DNA of 64,000 nucleotides, from assembly GCA_963835595.1 (NCBI GenBank), contig CAWIGL010000003.1, positions 682,001 to 746,000 of the forward strand. Reading direction: 5' to 3'. Positions 46,772 through 57,137 of the stretch are shown here, one piece after another. How positions within the stretch are numbered: position 1 is the stretch's first letter; every line of letters begins with the position of its first letter. Source of the DNA: CAWEPK01 sp963835595. GTDB taxonomy: Bacteria > Desulfobacterota > Syntrophorhabdia > Syntrophorhabdales > WCHB1-27. A program made the position numbers and the translations under genes. The notes below the pieces were generated by a model. That model did not search any database, was not told where the DNA came from, and worked only from the letters and a program-made list of their open reading frames with translations.

Positions 46772-49700
46772 TTACTCGTCGAGCACTTTTCTGATCGTCT
46801 TCGCTATCTCCCTCTTTGTCATCGGTTTCATGGCAAAGGCCCGTATGCCTGCCGCCTTCGCCTCGTCGGCATCGACCACGTGGCTGAACCCTGTGCACAT
46901 GATGATGGGTACGTCGGCTCTGATGGCGAGGACCTCTCTGGCAAGGTCGACGCCCGTCATCTCCGGCATGGTCTGGTCGGTAATGACGAGATCGAACCGG
47001 GACGGGTCCGCAGTGAAGAGCGCAAGCGCCTCTGCGCTGCTCGTCCGGGACGTCACGTCGTAGCCCAGCTCCGCGAGGATGTCCTCGGCCATCTCCACGA
47101 GGGCTTCTTCGTCGTCGATGAAGAGGATCCGCTCGGAGCCGGTGAGAAGCTCTTCGTTGCTGATTGCATAGGTTTCAGGCTGTCCTGTAATCTTCGGGAA
47201 GTAAACGGTGAAGACGGACCCTTTGCCGGGCTCGCTCTCGACGGTAATATGTCCGTCGGAATGCCTCACGATGCCGTGGACTACGGAAAGACCGAGACCC
47301 GTGCCCTCTCCCAGGTTCTTCGTCGTGAAGAAGGGGTCGAATATCTTATCGACGATCTCGGGAGACATGCCGATGCCTGTATCCCGGACGACGAGCTTCA
47401 TGTAGAGTCCCGGATCGATGCCTTGCAGGCTTCCACCCGATGGAGGAACACTGAAATCGCTCAATTGAATGTCGAGCACCCCGCCGCCGGCCCGCATCGA
47501 ATAGGCGGCGTTCGTGCAAAGGTTCATGAGGACCTGCTGGACCTGGGTGGGGTCGCCGAGGATCAGACCCGACTCGCTCTTAATTGCAACCTTGATGCTG
47601 ATGGTCGTCGGTGTGGAGGCCCTGACGGAGCTCGACCGTCTCCTTGATAATGCCGGAGAGCCGCAGCGGTTTCTTCTCCTGCTCCGTTTTTCTGGTGAAA
47701 GTGAGCATCTGCCTGATCAATTCCCTGCCCCTCAGGGAAGCTTCCAGAATCCTTTCCAGGTGATGCCCTTCCCGGCTCCCTTCGTCGAAACGGCCTTCCA
47801 GCAATTCAGCAAAGCCTATGATCGCAGCCAGCATATTATTGAAATCATGGGCGATGCCGCCCGTGAGCGTACCGAGGGCCTCCATCTTCTGGGACTGGCG
47901 GAGCTGGGCCTCCAGCCGGGCCTTGTCCTCCTCGGCCCGCTTTCGGTCCGTGATGTCGATGTCCATCTCGAGTACCAGGGGAGAACCGTCCACATCGAAG
48001 AAAGGGATATCGTGGGCCTCTATAGTGCCGGCGCCGTCCGGGGTTGTGAGCTCCCACCGGTGCGGCTTGCCGGTCTCAAGCACTTTGTATGATTCGCAGA
48101 AATCGCATGGCGCCGTGCGCCCTATACGGTATTCATAACAGTGCCGGCCCTCCGAGTCGCCGAACCTCTCACGAAAAGACCGGTTGGCAAAGGCCACATG
48201 ATAGTCGGGCGTCAACAGGCATATCATCGTCGGCAGTGTTTCCAGAACGTCGTAGAGCCGCTGTCGCTCCTCTCTGACGGTTTCGAGGGCCTTGTGGACC
48301 TCGGCGGTCCGCTCCGCCACCCGGTGTTCGAGCGTCGCGTTCAGCTCGCGCAGCGCCTGTTCCGCCTTCTTGTTGCTGGTAATGTCGGCGCCCGTGGTAA
48401 TGAAATAATCTCCGAGGGGGACGCTCGTGAAGCGGAAGTGCTTGTCGAGCTGCGGGAAATAGTCCTCGAAGGAATACGGGACCCCTTCGGCCATGATCTT
48501 CCGCACGACGGGCATATAATGGTCCGTCGCGCCCGGACCGAATATCTCATCGGTGGACTTGCCCCTGACCTCGTCAAGCGTCTTGCCCCACGTTTTCAGC
48601 GCCGGCGGGTTGGCATCCACCAGTCTCCAGGTCTTGATGCGGCCTTCCCCGTCCAGGGCCAGCTCCCAGAAATGGACCTCCTCGGTCATGTTCTCGAATA
48701 GCTTGCGATACTTGCCCTCGCTTTCCCGCAAGCCCTCCTCCGCCATCTTGCGCTCGGTGATGTCGTATGCGTAGATGCGAGCCACGCCGAACTGAGGGAC
48801 AAGATAGATTGTCTCTCCGAAGACTCTGTTATTGAGCGCCACCTCACGATAGAGGGTCGATTCGTTCTTCCTGTCCCAACTGCGGAGGATCGCCCCAAGG
48901 TCACCGGGCAGGAAGCATTCGCAGTCTTCCCTGACCAGCCCGAGACCTTCCAACGTCTTCATTGCTCCGGGGTTGCAGAAGGTTACCGAGCCTGCGCCAT
49001 CGACCTCCATAACGGGGCTGGGGTTCAGCTCGGGGAAAGAGGCAAGATGCCTCGCCCTTTCCTCGGTCTTCCTGCGGTCGGTAATGTCGCGGAAGACAAG
49101 CACTACGCCCAGGGTATTGCCTTCCTTGTCCCTTATGGGCGCGCCGCTGTCGTCGATGGCGACCTCCGTCCCGTCCTTCCTCACCAGAATCGTATGGTTG
49201 GCCAGGCCGACGATCATCCCTTCCCGGAGCACCTTCACTACGGGGTTCTCGGCCTGCCGGCGCGTCTGCTCGTTGACGATGTTGAATACCTCGGTGATGT
49301 GCTTCGCTGCGGCTTCGGCGCAGGACCAGCCGGTCAAATGCTCCGCGATGGTATTCATGAACGTGATGCTGCCTGCTGCGTCTGTGGCAATAACCGCGTC
49401 GCCGATGCTCGACAGGGTTGTGGCCCAGCGCTCCTCGCTCTGGCGCAGGGCTTCTTCGGCACTCTTACTCTCGGTCAGGTCCCTGGAGACGACGAGCACA
49501 TTGGCGACCCTTCCATCCTGTCCGTACTCGGGAACACAGCGGGACTGGTAGAACCTGGTCGCCTCTCCGGCGGGCAGGTAACCCTCGATCTGCGCGGGCC
49601 CGCCCGTCTCCAGGACCCTTTCGATCCTTTCCTTCAGGGCACTGCAATAATCGTCGGGAAGTCCCGACTCCGTTATCGTTCTTCCGATAATCGATCTCGC

Positions 49701-50651
49701 CGGCTTCCCGTATAGCTCGATGCCGGCCGCGTTTACGTAGATGTGCCTCATCTCCCTGTCGAACCGGGTGATGACGTCGGGTGAATTTTCGGAGAGCGCC
49801 CTGAATTTTTCCTCGCCGGGGCTGAGGGCAGCCGTCAAGACGGTGTCGAACGATGTCCGCCTCGCCTGGGCGCCGCGCGCGGCGCTCAGGACTGCAATGA
49901 GAAAATAAATCCCTCCGAGATACTGCGAGAAGCGGCTTGCCCACCCTATAGGGCTGCCTATTGCGCTCTCCATAAAGAAGCCGGTCAGGCTGATCGACGT
50001 AAGCGCCAGGGCAGAAGCGTACCAGTAAAGGAAGGTCTCCCTGTTTCTGAGGTATGTCCCTATGAAAATAAGAAAGGAAAAGGCGAAAAGGACGTCGGCC
50101 GTCCCGAGGACCTCCTGCCTGAGGAGCGTGGGCCCTGCCCCCTGTACAAAGAAGGGAGGGACCATGCCCCGCACGCTTGCCGTGGTGAAGAGGGCCATGA
50201 AGACCGCCAAACCGGCATAGGTCCCGACCGCCCACAATCCCTTTCGCTTCGACCCCGTTTCCGGCGATATGCCTGAAAGGAGGATCAGGGCGGCGATGAA
50301 GTGGAATATCGCCGCGACCAGAGCGCCCGTGTTGTAGACCGTGACATTGAGGTTTGCCCCTGTCCCTGGAACGCTTCTCAGGAATGCCGCGAGGACGGCC
50401 GCGACTCCAAAGGCAAAAACCCCGCATCCCAACAGGAGAACCTGGCCCCTGCCGGACATCCTGTAGTTTCTCGCTGCGATAAAGGCAATGACGAAGCAGA
50501 CCACCGTGACGAAGAGGGTATTGGTAAGGGGAAGCAGCCAGGCGGGCTCGAAGAAAAGAGACGGCTTGACGATAAAGTGGAGTATCGCCACAATGAGGAT
50601 GAGCGCCGGGACCGGCATGAAACCGAGGCACCTTCTATCGATTCTGTTCAT
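46772..50651 (-). CDS. multi-PAS hybrid sensor histidine kinase, one frame break
   Basis: Membrane sensor kinase of about 1290 residues. N-terminal block of some eight helices (PALILIVAILHFIVKPSLFF, MASE-like), followed by about five PAS/PAC domains (SEEKFRALSENSPDVITRFD, ITDRRKTEERARHL and others), HisKA with GGIAHDFNNMLAAIIGFAEL (His phosphorylated), an HATPase (MNLCTNAAYSM, GTGLGLSVVHGIV) and a C-terminal receiver (RILFIDDEEALVEMAEDIL, LVITDQTMPEM with the acceptor Asp). The frame breaks at about 47628 where one extra C splits KETVEL from VRASTPTT. ATG 50651 chosen to start the first helix. The signal sensed is unknown; no cognate regulator is adjacent. Confidence 0.88.
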
Positions 50652-50816
50652 TGGCGTCCTCTTCTTCCATACTCCTGGGCTGTTAGAGCATACGCTGTAT
50701 TGCTGTATTGTAGAATAGGCAGGCAATCAAATCAAGAATGGTGAAGGTATCAGATAGCGGCCGGGTATACCAACGACTCTTCGCATCCGAAAGGGGTGAG
50801 AAACATCCCGTATGGT

Positions 50817-51323
50817 CTAGCGCTTCAACAGCTTGCCCGCCGTAGACAGGGGCAGGAACAAGATCGGCGGGTCGGCCGCTGTCTCAAGAAAACCGTGTCG
50901 CCGATAAAAGGCGGCCGCTTTTTCGTCCTTGGCATCGACGACCAGCGCATAGGCCGCAATCTCGGAGCGGACTACGCGGGTGAGCGCATCTGCCAGGAGC
51001 GCGGCGCCGAGACCCTGACCCCTGAACGCCAGGTCAACGGCAAGGCGCCCCATCCGCACAGCGGGAACGGAAGGATAACGCGGCAGTCTCCTGGCGACCT
51101 CCGCCGGCAAATCGCCGAGGAAAACGCTTGCCGAAGCCAGCGTGTAATAGCCTGCGATGCACCCGTCGCCCGAAAGAGCTACAAAGCACGCCGTTACCTT
51201 GCGCCTTATGTCCTGTGTGACCCGCTCCCTGAAGTAAGAATCGAGGGGCGTGGAGCCGCTGTTGAATGCGCTGCGGTCATGGGTATCCCCAAGAGGAACT
51301 ACCCGGAACGGCGCATCGCTCAT
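50817..51323 (-). CDS. GNAT acetyltransferase toxin (TacT-like)
   Basis: 168-residue GNAT of the kind that acetylates aminoacyl-tRNA: SGSTPLDSYFRERVTQDIRRKVTACFVAL at the start, then RMGRLAVDLAFRGQGLGAALLADAL with the CoA-binding RGQGLG loop, and AFYRRHGFLETAADPPILFLPL at the end. It overlaps the upstream DUF1778 antitoxin by four bases, the classic TacAT arrangement. The pair is flanked upstream by vapBC. Confidence 0.9.
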   Translation of the reverse strand: MSDAPFRVVPLGDTHDRSAFNSGSTPLDSYFRERVTQDIRRKVTACFVALSGDGCIAGYYTLASASVFLGDLPAEVARRLPRYPSVPAVRMGRLAVDLAFRGQGLGAALLADALTRVVRSEIAAYALVVDAKDEKAAAFYRRHGFLETAADPPILFLPLSTAGKLLKR

Positions 51324-51604
51324 TCAGAAGTCACCAGCGCGCGATGGCGGGTGAAGGCCCGCTTCAGGGCCGGCGCCGGCTTCGGCGGCGAGAGCAGAGC
51401 GTGGGCAAATCGCTCCTGATCGGCCAACGATAGCCTGACGACCTCGGATTGCCCGATGACATTCTCAGCCGCCTCTTGAACGGCGGCGATGACGAAATCC
51501 GTTACGCTCCGGTTCTGTAGCGCAGCAGCGCGCTTGAGCGTATCGTGCAGCTCCTTGCTGATACGCGCCTCAAGGCGCGCACTCGATGTGGTTGCCGAAC
51601 GCAT
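51320..51604 (-). CDS. DUF1778/TacA-type antitoxin
   Basis: 94 residues with a ribbon-helix-helix start (ARLEARISKELHDTLKRAAALQNRSVTDFVIAAVQEAAENVIGQ), the DUF1778 signature, and a toxin-binding tail. A promoter-like TATACT and an inverted repeat TACGGC-TCGTT-GCCGTA lie 24-45 bases upstream; the repeat is a likely operator. A GGAGGTG ribosome site precedes the ATG. Confidence 0.9.
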   Translation of the reverse strand: MRSATTSSARLEARISKELHDTLKRAAALQNRSVTDFVIAAVQEAAENVIGQSEVVRLSLADQERFAHALLSPPKPAPALKRAFTRHRALVTSE

Positions 51605-51684
51605 GATGCACCTCCAGTCACAGTATACGGCAACGAGCCGTACATATCAAGGGTGTGTTGGGGCGGCCGGGGCCCTTTCGCTGA

Positions 51685-52065
51685 TTATGCGTTCTTCCCC
51701 GCAACGTACTGGACTCCGGCTATTCCCTTGAAATCCGAATCCTGAGTCCATATAGTTGCCCGGAACAACTGAGCGGTTGCCAATATGATGCTGTCGGCCA
51801 TGGGCGGTTTGTAATCTATGCTTATTTTTGCAGCCATAATGGAGATGTTTGATGTAAGGTCTATCACCGAGCCTTGCTGCATGAGCGCCACCGACTGAAG
51901 AGCTTCGGATTCGCTGCGTTGCCGGAGGACTGTCTTGAATACCTCATAGATCGTAATCGTAGGAACGACAAGATCGGATGTTTTCTGAAGGGGACGGGCA
52001 AAGAGAGAGGCATTCGGACCGCCGGCGAAATACTCAAGCCAGCCGGAAGAATCGACGATGTTCAT
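51685..52065 (-). CDS. vapC: VapC-family PIN ribonuclease toxin
   Basis: 126-residue PIN domain. Acidic residues for metal binding are visible: D5 in NIVDSSGWLEYF, E42 in TITIYEVFKTVL, D91 in PPMADSIILATAQ and D108 in IWTQDSDFKGI. It starts inside the AbrB-like antitoxin stop (ATGA overlap). Confidence 0.92.
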   Translation of the reverse strand: MNIVDSSGWLEYFAGGPNASLFARPLQKTSDLVVPTITIYEVFKTVLRQRSESEALQSVALMQQGSVIDLTSNISIMAAKISIDYKPPMADSIILATAQLFRATIWTQDSDFKGIAGVQYVAGKNA

Positions 52066-52274
52066 GATCTGTCGGGTTCTCTCACAACGGTCGTATCTAT
52101 TCCTTTGAGAAACCCCTTCATTTCCGAAACGGCCCTGAGGGGGATTATCTCAATTCTGTTGCCGTAGACAACCATCTGGACCCTCTGGCCGGGCGTCAAT
52201 TTTAATACATCCCGAAGCTTCTTAGGAATAACCACCTGAAATTTGGGGGAAATCTTAACTGCTTCCATACGCAA
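52062..52274 (-). CDS. AbrB/MazE-family antitoxin of the VapC module
   Basis: 70 residues with a swapped-hairpin AbrB fold: KISPKFQVVIPKKLRDVLKLTPGQRVQMVVYGNRIEIIPL. A promoter lies upstream on the minus strand (TTGCGC, 17-base spacer, TATAAT about 25 bases before the ATG). It should bind its own promoter together with VapC. Confidence 0.9.
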   Translation of the reverse strand: MRMEAVKISPKFQVVIPKKLRDVLKLTPGQRVQMVVYGNRIEIIPLRAVSEMKGFLKGIDTTVVREPDRS

Positions 52275-52799
52275 TCTCCATCGATCAGCGTTTCGTAATA
52301 TTATAGACGATAACGTATGTCAGCGCAAGTAGTTAGCGATGCGGGCGGCCGTGATCTTTCCGCGGACGCTGCGCGCTAAGGCGACCTTTTGCCAAGCGCG
52401 CAGCGCAACACAAAAGATCGCTCTGGCGCGCAGCGTGAAAACCTCTTCGGCTACCTCACAAATGGCGGGCCGCTCCTCTCGAAGCCCATTCCCCACATGC
52501 TATATCGATTACCCATTGTAACACTTGCTGTTAGTTCGGTCGAGCAAAATCCCGCCCTCTAGGAAACACTGTGGAAGACCTGTTTACATTTCGAACTTCG
52601 GCTTCCATTGGCATGATGAAAAAGCGTGGAGTATAAGTGACTGTATTGATCGTTTGGGCCTTACGGGCCGGGAGATTTTCGATGGATTTCGCCGTGATCG
52701 AGGAGTCTTTCGGCGAGACTGGACTTTTTGGGTCCGTCGAGCCGACAAGACCCCGAGAGACAGGTGAAGGGCGCGGAAAGATCCCGGCCCCCTCCCCCT
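52275..52799. other. intergenic region with a large hairpin and repeats
   Basis: 525 bases without a supported gene. The part 52353-52419 forms a strong compound hairpin: outer GATCTTT/AAAGATC, inner CGCTGCGCGCT (52367-52377) with its exact complement 52395-52405, and a GGC/GCC tip. A partial repeat related to 33167-33202 lies at 52657-52689. Overlapping short frames on both strands here lack a ribosome site and coding pattern. Confidence 0.6.
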
Positions 52800-54168
52800 C
52801 TACCCGCGCCCGCCCACTATGATTTCGGGCAGGCGTAAGGTCGGCTGCGCATCGGCAACCGGCACGCCTTGCCCATCTTTGCCGCATGTTCCGATCCCGA
52901 AGCCTATATCGCTCCCCACCATGTCGATCTCTTTTAAGACCTTCGGGCCGTTGCCCATCATCGTGGCGTTGCGCACCATAGGCCCTACCTGTCCGCTCTC
53001 GATCAGGTAGCCTTCCTGTATCTCGAAGACGAAGTCCCCCCGGACCGTATCGACCTGCCCGCCGCCCATTTTTCGGACAAGCAGCCCCTTGTCAACGGAC
53101 TTGACGATCGCCCCCGGGTCGTCCTTGCCGGGGAGGATCAGCGTATTGCTCATCCGCGGGATGGGCTTGAAGCGGTACGATTCGCGCCTGCCGTTCGCAG
53201 TTGACGGCATGTTGTATTTCATGGCGTGGAAGCGGTCGAAAAGGTAATTCTTCAGTATGCCCTTCTCTACGAGCACGGTCCTCTGGGAGGCCGTCCCCTC
53301 GTCGTCGTAGGCATAAGTGCCCCTCCTGAACGGCAGGGTCTTGTCGTCAACGACGTCGATCAGAGGCCCTGCTATCGCCTGGCCGAGCATCCCCTTGTAG
53401 CAGGAAAGGCCCTCCATAGCGAGGTCGGCCTCCAGGCCGTGGCCTATCGCCTCGTGTATCATGGTGCCCCCCGCCTCCGAGGCAAGGACGACCGTCCGCG
53501 TCCCCATAGGCGCCTCGCGGGCGTCGAGAAGCCCGGAAAGCCGCTCGACCGTGGCCTTGACGAACGTCTCCACGCGCTCGTCGGAGAATAGCTCGAACCC
53601 GCAGAAGCCGCCTATCGCCTCGTACGCGGTCTGGAAGCTCCCCGGACTCCTCGCCCACGACAAGGAGGGTTAGCACAAGCTGCGTCCTGTCGTCCTCGAC
53701 GCGCATCCCGTCGCTGCCTGCGATCCTGACGCGCTGCCTCGCGTCCCGGTAGAGGACCTTCACCTGCCTGATCCTCTTTTCCATCTTCCGCGCCGAGGAC
53801 TCTACGCGCCGCGCCAAACCGAGTTTCTGCCGCACCTCGACCTCATCGGGCCGGGCCGCAATAATGAAGGGATACCGGGGCGGGACGCGCTCCCCGGCCG
53901 GCGCGCCGTTCGTCCCAGGTCCGCCCCGTGCAAGCTCGCGGGCCAGGTCGATAAGGCGACCCTCTTCGTGCGAGTTGGTCGATGCAAAAAACGTCTGCCA
54001 GGGGATTATGACGCGCAGGGCCACGCCCGAATCGACGCCCTTTTCGAGCTTCTCGATCTTCTCCGACTCGACCTGTATGAGGGTCGATGCAGTCTCCTCC
54101 TCGAACGTCTCCCCGTAGAGCGCGCCCCCGGCCGTTAACGCCGCGAGCACCTTCGTCTCGTTGAACAT
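52800..54168 (-). CDS. tldD: metalloprotease TldD, one frame break
   Basis: PmbA/TldD-family zinc protease, acting with TldE (PmbA) in peptide maturation and turnover. N-terminal half contains the conserved DSGVALRVI region; after LVVGEESG the frame shifts at about 53640-53643 where one extra G splits it from SFQTAYEAIGGFCGFELF. The active site HEAIGH near residue 245 (HExxxH) and the C-terminal MGNGPKVLKEIDMVGSDIGFGIGTCGKDGQGVPVADAQPTLRL are typical. No pmbA is seen in the window. It is followed in transcription order by nothing closely linked; upstream is a short DUF4911 gene separated by three bases. Confidence 0.93.
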
Positions 54169-54171
54169 GTC

Positions 54172-54381
54172 TTAGGCCTCCCTGAATACTACCCCGGCGC
54201 GCTCCATGTCGGCCATGATGGACGCAACGACATCGTGCGCGGCCTCCGGGTAGATAAGCTCGATTGCGCCGCTTTTGCCGTCGAGCACGGTGAGCAAGGC
54301 CACTTCTTCGTAGGAATCGAGGACGGCCTTGAAAAAGCCGATCTCCTCCCTGTTCATTATAAGCCTTCTAACCCTCTCCAT
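54172..54381 (-). CDS. DUF4911-like small protein
   Basis: 69 residues resembling the DUF4911 family of small ferredoxin-like proteins: REEIGFFKAVLDSYEEVALLTVLDGKSGAIELIYPEAAHDVVASIMADMER. Its stop is three bases before tldD and its start overlaps the HgdB-like gene by 14 bases, so all three form one unit. The function is unknown. An alternative ATG eight codons later (54357) gives a version without overlap. Confidence 0.75.
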   Translation of the reverse strand: MERVRRLIMNREEIGFFKAVLDSYEEVALLTVLDGKSGAIELIYPEAAHDVVASIMADMERAGVVFREA

Positions 54382-55363
54382 CCACCTGCCCTTTCAGCAT
54401 CTCTGCGAATGCCTCCAGCCGCGTCTTCGTCCTCGTATCTATGGGCTGCGGGGGGTCGCCCTCTATGGTGAGCACGGGGACGCCGAGGGCGTCCCTCAGT
54501 ATGATGTCCTCGACCATGCGGTGACAGAACGCCTGGACGTAATGGACCACCCCGACGATGCCCCTCCTCGCGATCTCCGCCTTGATGTCCGCGAGGCGGG
54601 CGAATATGCCGTAGGGGTAAGTGTAGCGGAGGTATCGGTCGATGATGTCGCCGTCGAAATAGGGGAGTGCGAACTGGCGCTGCACCTCGTTGAATACGAT
54701 GCGGCAGCCGCGCGACTCGACGAAGGCGTGGAGGTCCGGGTTGATAGGCGGCACGCCGATGTACCCGACAGGTATGCCCCGGTACGGCCGCCTTCCCTTT
54801 GCCGCCTCGACGAAGGCGGCTGCCTTCGCGCCGTATGTCTCATAGTCGCCCTCCATATCGGACGCGCAGAGCTGCCACAGGTGGTTCTCGCCGCCCGTGA
54901 CCGTCCTGTCCTGCCAGGTCATGCGGTCGATGAGCGCGAGGCGCCGGCGCACCTCCGTAAGGCGCGCGCCCGCCTCTGCAACGTTCTTTTCGTCCACGCC
55001 GAAGGCGTCCATAAGCCTTCCCATCTCCCTTGAGAGGCTTTCCCTCTGTCTATCGTAAGGGAAGGAGAAGGGGACGGTCACGACGCCCCTGTACGCGAGC
55101 ACCTCGGCCAGCGCCCTGGTGTTGCTGCAATCACCCTCAAGGACGGTGATTACCCTGTCGATCCCCGACTCCACCACCACCCCGTAGATGCCCTTTATCC
55201 AACTGCACATGTTCCTCGGGAAGCCTTCCCTCTCAGCGAGGGCCACGTAGTGCATCGGGTCGGCGTGGGTGACGAAGACGTTGTTGAGGTCGCACGGCCG
55301 CACCCCGGCAGCGAAGAGCACCTCTACGGGGATGGTCGTTGTGAAGCCGACGACGCCCTTCAA
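54368..55363 (-). CDS. 2-hydroxyacyl-CoA dehydratase/benzoyl-CoA reductase-like protein
   Basis: 331-residue member of the HgdB/BcrC/FldC family (HGD-D). These proteins bind [4Fe-4S] clusters through scattered cysteines; here they occur in VRPCDLNNVF, FPRNMCSWIKG, LEGDCSNTRAL, LWQLCASD, ESRGCRIVF and VQAFCHRM. The start is MKGVVGFTTTIPVEVLFAAG, a usual beginning. A complete dehydratase needs two such subunits and an activator ATPase, none of which is adjacent, so this is a stand-alone member whose role is not known. It overlaps rsmA by four bases. Confidence 0.82.
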   Translation of the reverse strand: MKGVVGFTTTIPVEVLFAAGVRPCDLNNVFVTHADPMHYVALAEREGFPRNMCSWIKGIYGVVVESGIDRVITVLEGDCSNTRALAEVLAYRGVVTVPFSFPYDRQRESLSREMGRLMDAFGVDEKNVAEAGARLTEVRRRLALIDRMTWQDRTVTGGENHLWQLCASDMEGDYETYGAKAAAFVEAAKGRRPYRGIPVGYIGVPPINPDLHAFVESRGCRIVFNEVQRQFALPYFDGDIIDRYLRYTYPYGIFARLADIKAEIARRGIVGVVHYVQAFCHRMVEDIILRDALGVPVLTIEGDPPQPIDTRTKTRLEAFAEMLKGQVDGEG

Positions 55364-56139
55364 GCCGCCCGCCTCCCGGCCAGGAACCGGTACATCTCGA
55401 CGAAGCCCTCCGGCTCTATCTCCTCCGCCCTCACGGAAGGGGGAAACCCCATGTGACTATAAAGCGCGTCGATCTCATCCGGCGCGTACTCCCCTGCGAG
55501 GCAGCTGCGCAGGTATTTCCTCTTGTAGCGGAAGGAGCGCTTCACGAAATCGATCAGCCCCCTGTCTGCCCCGACCGCGTCCTTGAAGACGATGGAAATA
55601 AATGCGCTCTCGACCTTCGGGGGTGGGATGAAGAGGCCCGGCTTTATCAAAAAGAGTATCTTGACCGCCGCGTGCAGCCTTAATATCACAGAGATGGCGC
55701 CGTAGCTCCGGCTGTGCGTCGGGCTGACGATCCTCTCGGCCACTTCCTTCTGCATGGTAAGGTAAGCCCCCTTGACGACACCCTTTTCGTGGAGGAGCTT
55801 GAAGAGTATCTCCCCGGTGAGGTAGTACGGTATGTTGCCCATCACGGTGACCCTGCGGCCTTTCGCAAGGCCGGTGAGGCTTACCTTCATGATATCGGAA
55901 AAGACGACCCGCACGTTGGGAAGCTCCCTGCCGAGCGCCGCAAGGGCCTCTTCGAAGCGCCTGTCGATCTCTATCGCGCAGACCAGACGGGCCTTCGCTG
56001 CGATGCACCGCGTAAGGTCGCCCTGCCCCGGCCCTATCTCCACGACCGTATCGTCAGGGCCTATCCCGGCAGTCCGCACCATCTTTTCGAGGAGGTTCCT
56101 GTCTTTCAGGAGGTGCTGGCCGAGGCTTTTTTTCAGCAC
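55360..56139 (-). CDS. rsmA: 16S rRNA dimethyladenosine methyltransferase
   Basis: 259 residues. Starts VLKKSLGQHLLKDRNLLEKM with GTG at 56137-56139 (GGAGGG just upstream); the SAM motif is VVEIGPGQGDLTR near residue 37 and the catalytic NIPYYLTGEI near 105, then PPPKVESAFISI. It dimethylates A1518 and A1519 of 16S rRNA during ribosome assembly. It overlaps the tsaD stop by seven bases. A larger reading frame here runs upstream into tsaD in another register and is not used. Confidence 0.96.
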   Translation of the reverse strand: MLKKSLGQHLLKDRNLLEKMVRTAGIGPDDTVVEIGPGQGDLTRCIAAKARLVCAIEIDRRFEEALAALGRELPNVRVVFSDIMKVSLTGLAKGRRVTVMGNIPYYLTGEILFKLLHEKGVVKGAYLTMQKEVAERIVSPTHSRSYGAISVILRLHAAVKILFLIKPGLFIPPPKVESAFISIVFKDAVGADRGLIDFVKRSFRYKRKYLRSCLAGEYAPDEIDALYSHMGFPPSVRAEEIEPEGFVEMYRFLAGRRAA

Positions 56140-57137
56140 CCCTCCACCCTTAAGGCCATGCGCGAGAAGGCCCTCGCGTCGAGGCCGGAAAAAAGACCCT
56201 TCCGGGCGTAAAAGCAGGCCGTGACAGCGACCATCGCCCCATTGTCCGTGCAGAGGGCCGCCGAAGGGAAGAAGACGGAGACCCCTTGCGCCCCGCACCT
56301 TTCCGTGAGCATCTCCCTCAGGCGGCCGTTGGCCGCTACCCCGCCGCCTACGACGACCCTCGTTGCGCCCAGGTCGCGGGCTGCCCTCAATGTCTTCAGG
56401 GCAAGCAGGTCGAAGGCCGCCTCCTGGAAAGATGCGAGGATATCGCAGCGATTGTCGTCGGTTATGCCATGCTTCTTCACGTAGTTTATAAAAGCTGTCT
56501 TCAAACCGCTGTAAGAGAAATCGTAATTGCGCTCGTCGGCCATCGGCCGCGGGAAGGCGACTGCGTCCGCCCTCCCTCCCCGGCTGAGGCCCTCGATGAT
56601 GCTCCCGCCCGGGTATCCGAGGGAAAGGTACTTGGCCGCCTTGTCGAACGCCTCGCCCGCAGCGTCGTCCCTGGTCGTGCCGATCAGGCGGAACCTGCAC
56701 GCCTCCTCGAAATAGAGGAGGACCGTATGGCCGCCTGAGACGATCAGCGCGATAAAAGGGAACTCGACCTCCTTCTCGACGAAGATGCTCATGGCGTGCG
56801 CCTCCACGTGGTTGACGCCCACGAGCCGCTTCCCCGTCGCGAGCGCCAGGCCCTTGACGAAGCACAGGCCCACGAGCACCGAGCCGATCAGGCCCGGCCC
56901 CTGCGTCACGCCGAGGACGTCCACGTCTTTCAGCGTCACCCCCGCCTGCGACAGCGCCTCGCCGTAAATGGCGTCTATAAGCTCCGCGTGCTTCCTGGAC
57001 GCGATCTCCGGCACGACCCCGCCGAAGAGCCTGTGCACCGGCACCTGGCTCGACACGACGTTCGACAGTATCCGCGTGTCCTCCGCCACAGCAACGGAAG
57101 TATCGTCACAAGAAGTATCTATGCCCAGTATAATCAT
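56133..57137 (-). CDS. tsaD: tRNA N6-adenosine threonylcarbamoyltransferase TsaD
   Basis: 334-residue Kae1/TsaD. Iron ligands are in VNHVEAHAMS near residue 107 (HxxxH) and the active site features GIDTSCDDTSVAV at the start, SGGHTVLLYF near 134, GGSIIEGLSRGG and VVVGGGVAANGRLRE near 270. It makes t6A in ANN-decoding tRNAs with TsaB, TsaE and TsaC. Alternatives are limited since the family is unmistakable. It leads the unit tsaD-rsmA-HgdB-DUF4911-tldD. Confidence 0.96.
   Translation of the reverse strand: MIILGIDTSCDDTSVAVAEDTRILSNVVSSQVPVHRLFGGVVPEIASRKHAELIDAIYGEALSQAGVTLKDVDVLGVTQGPGLIGSVLVGLCFVKGLALATGKRLVGVNHVEAHAMSIFVEKEVEFPFIALIVSGGHTVLLYFEEACRFRLIGTTRDDAAGEAFDKAAKYLSLGYPGGSIIEGLSRGGRADAVAFPRPMADERNYDFSYSGLKTAFINYVKKHGITDDNRCDILASFQEAAFDLLALKTLRAARDLGATRVVVGGGVAANGRLREMLTERCGAQGVSVFFPSAALCTDNGAMVAVTACFYARKGLFSGLDARAFSRMALRVEGC

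Noticed and set aside
52525..52887. Overlapping frames on both strands between vapB and tldD
   Set aside because: Opposite frames are mirror artefacts of repeated sequence; neither has a credible start signal.
55360..56865. Long minus-strand frame of 501 codons covering rsmA
   Set aside because: Its first half runs through tsaD in a wrong register with poor composition; only the part from GTG 56139 matches RsmA.
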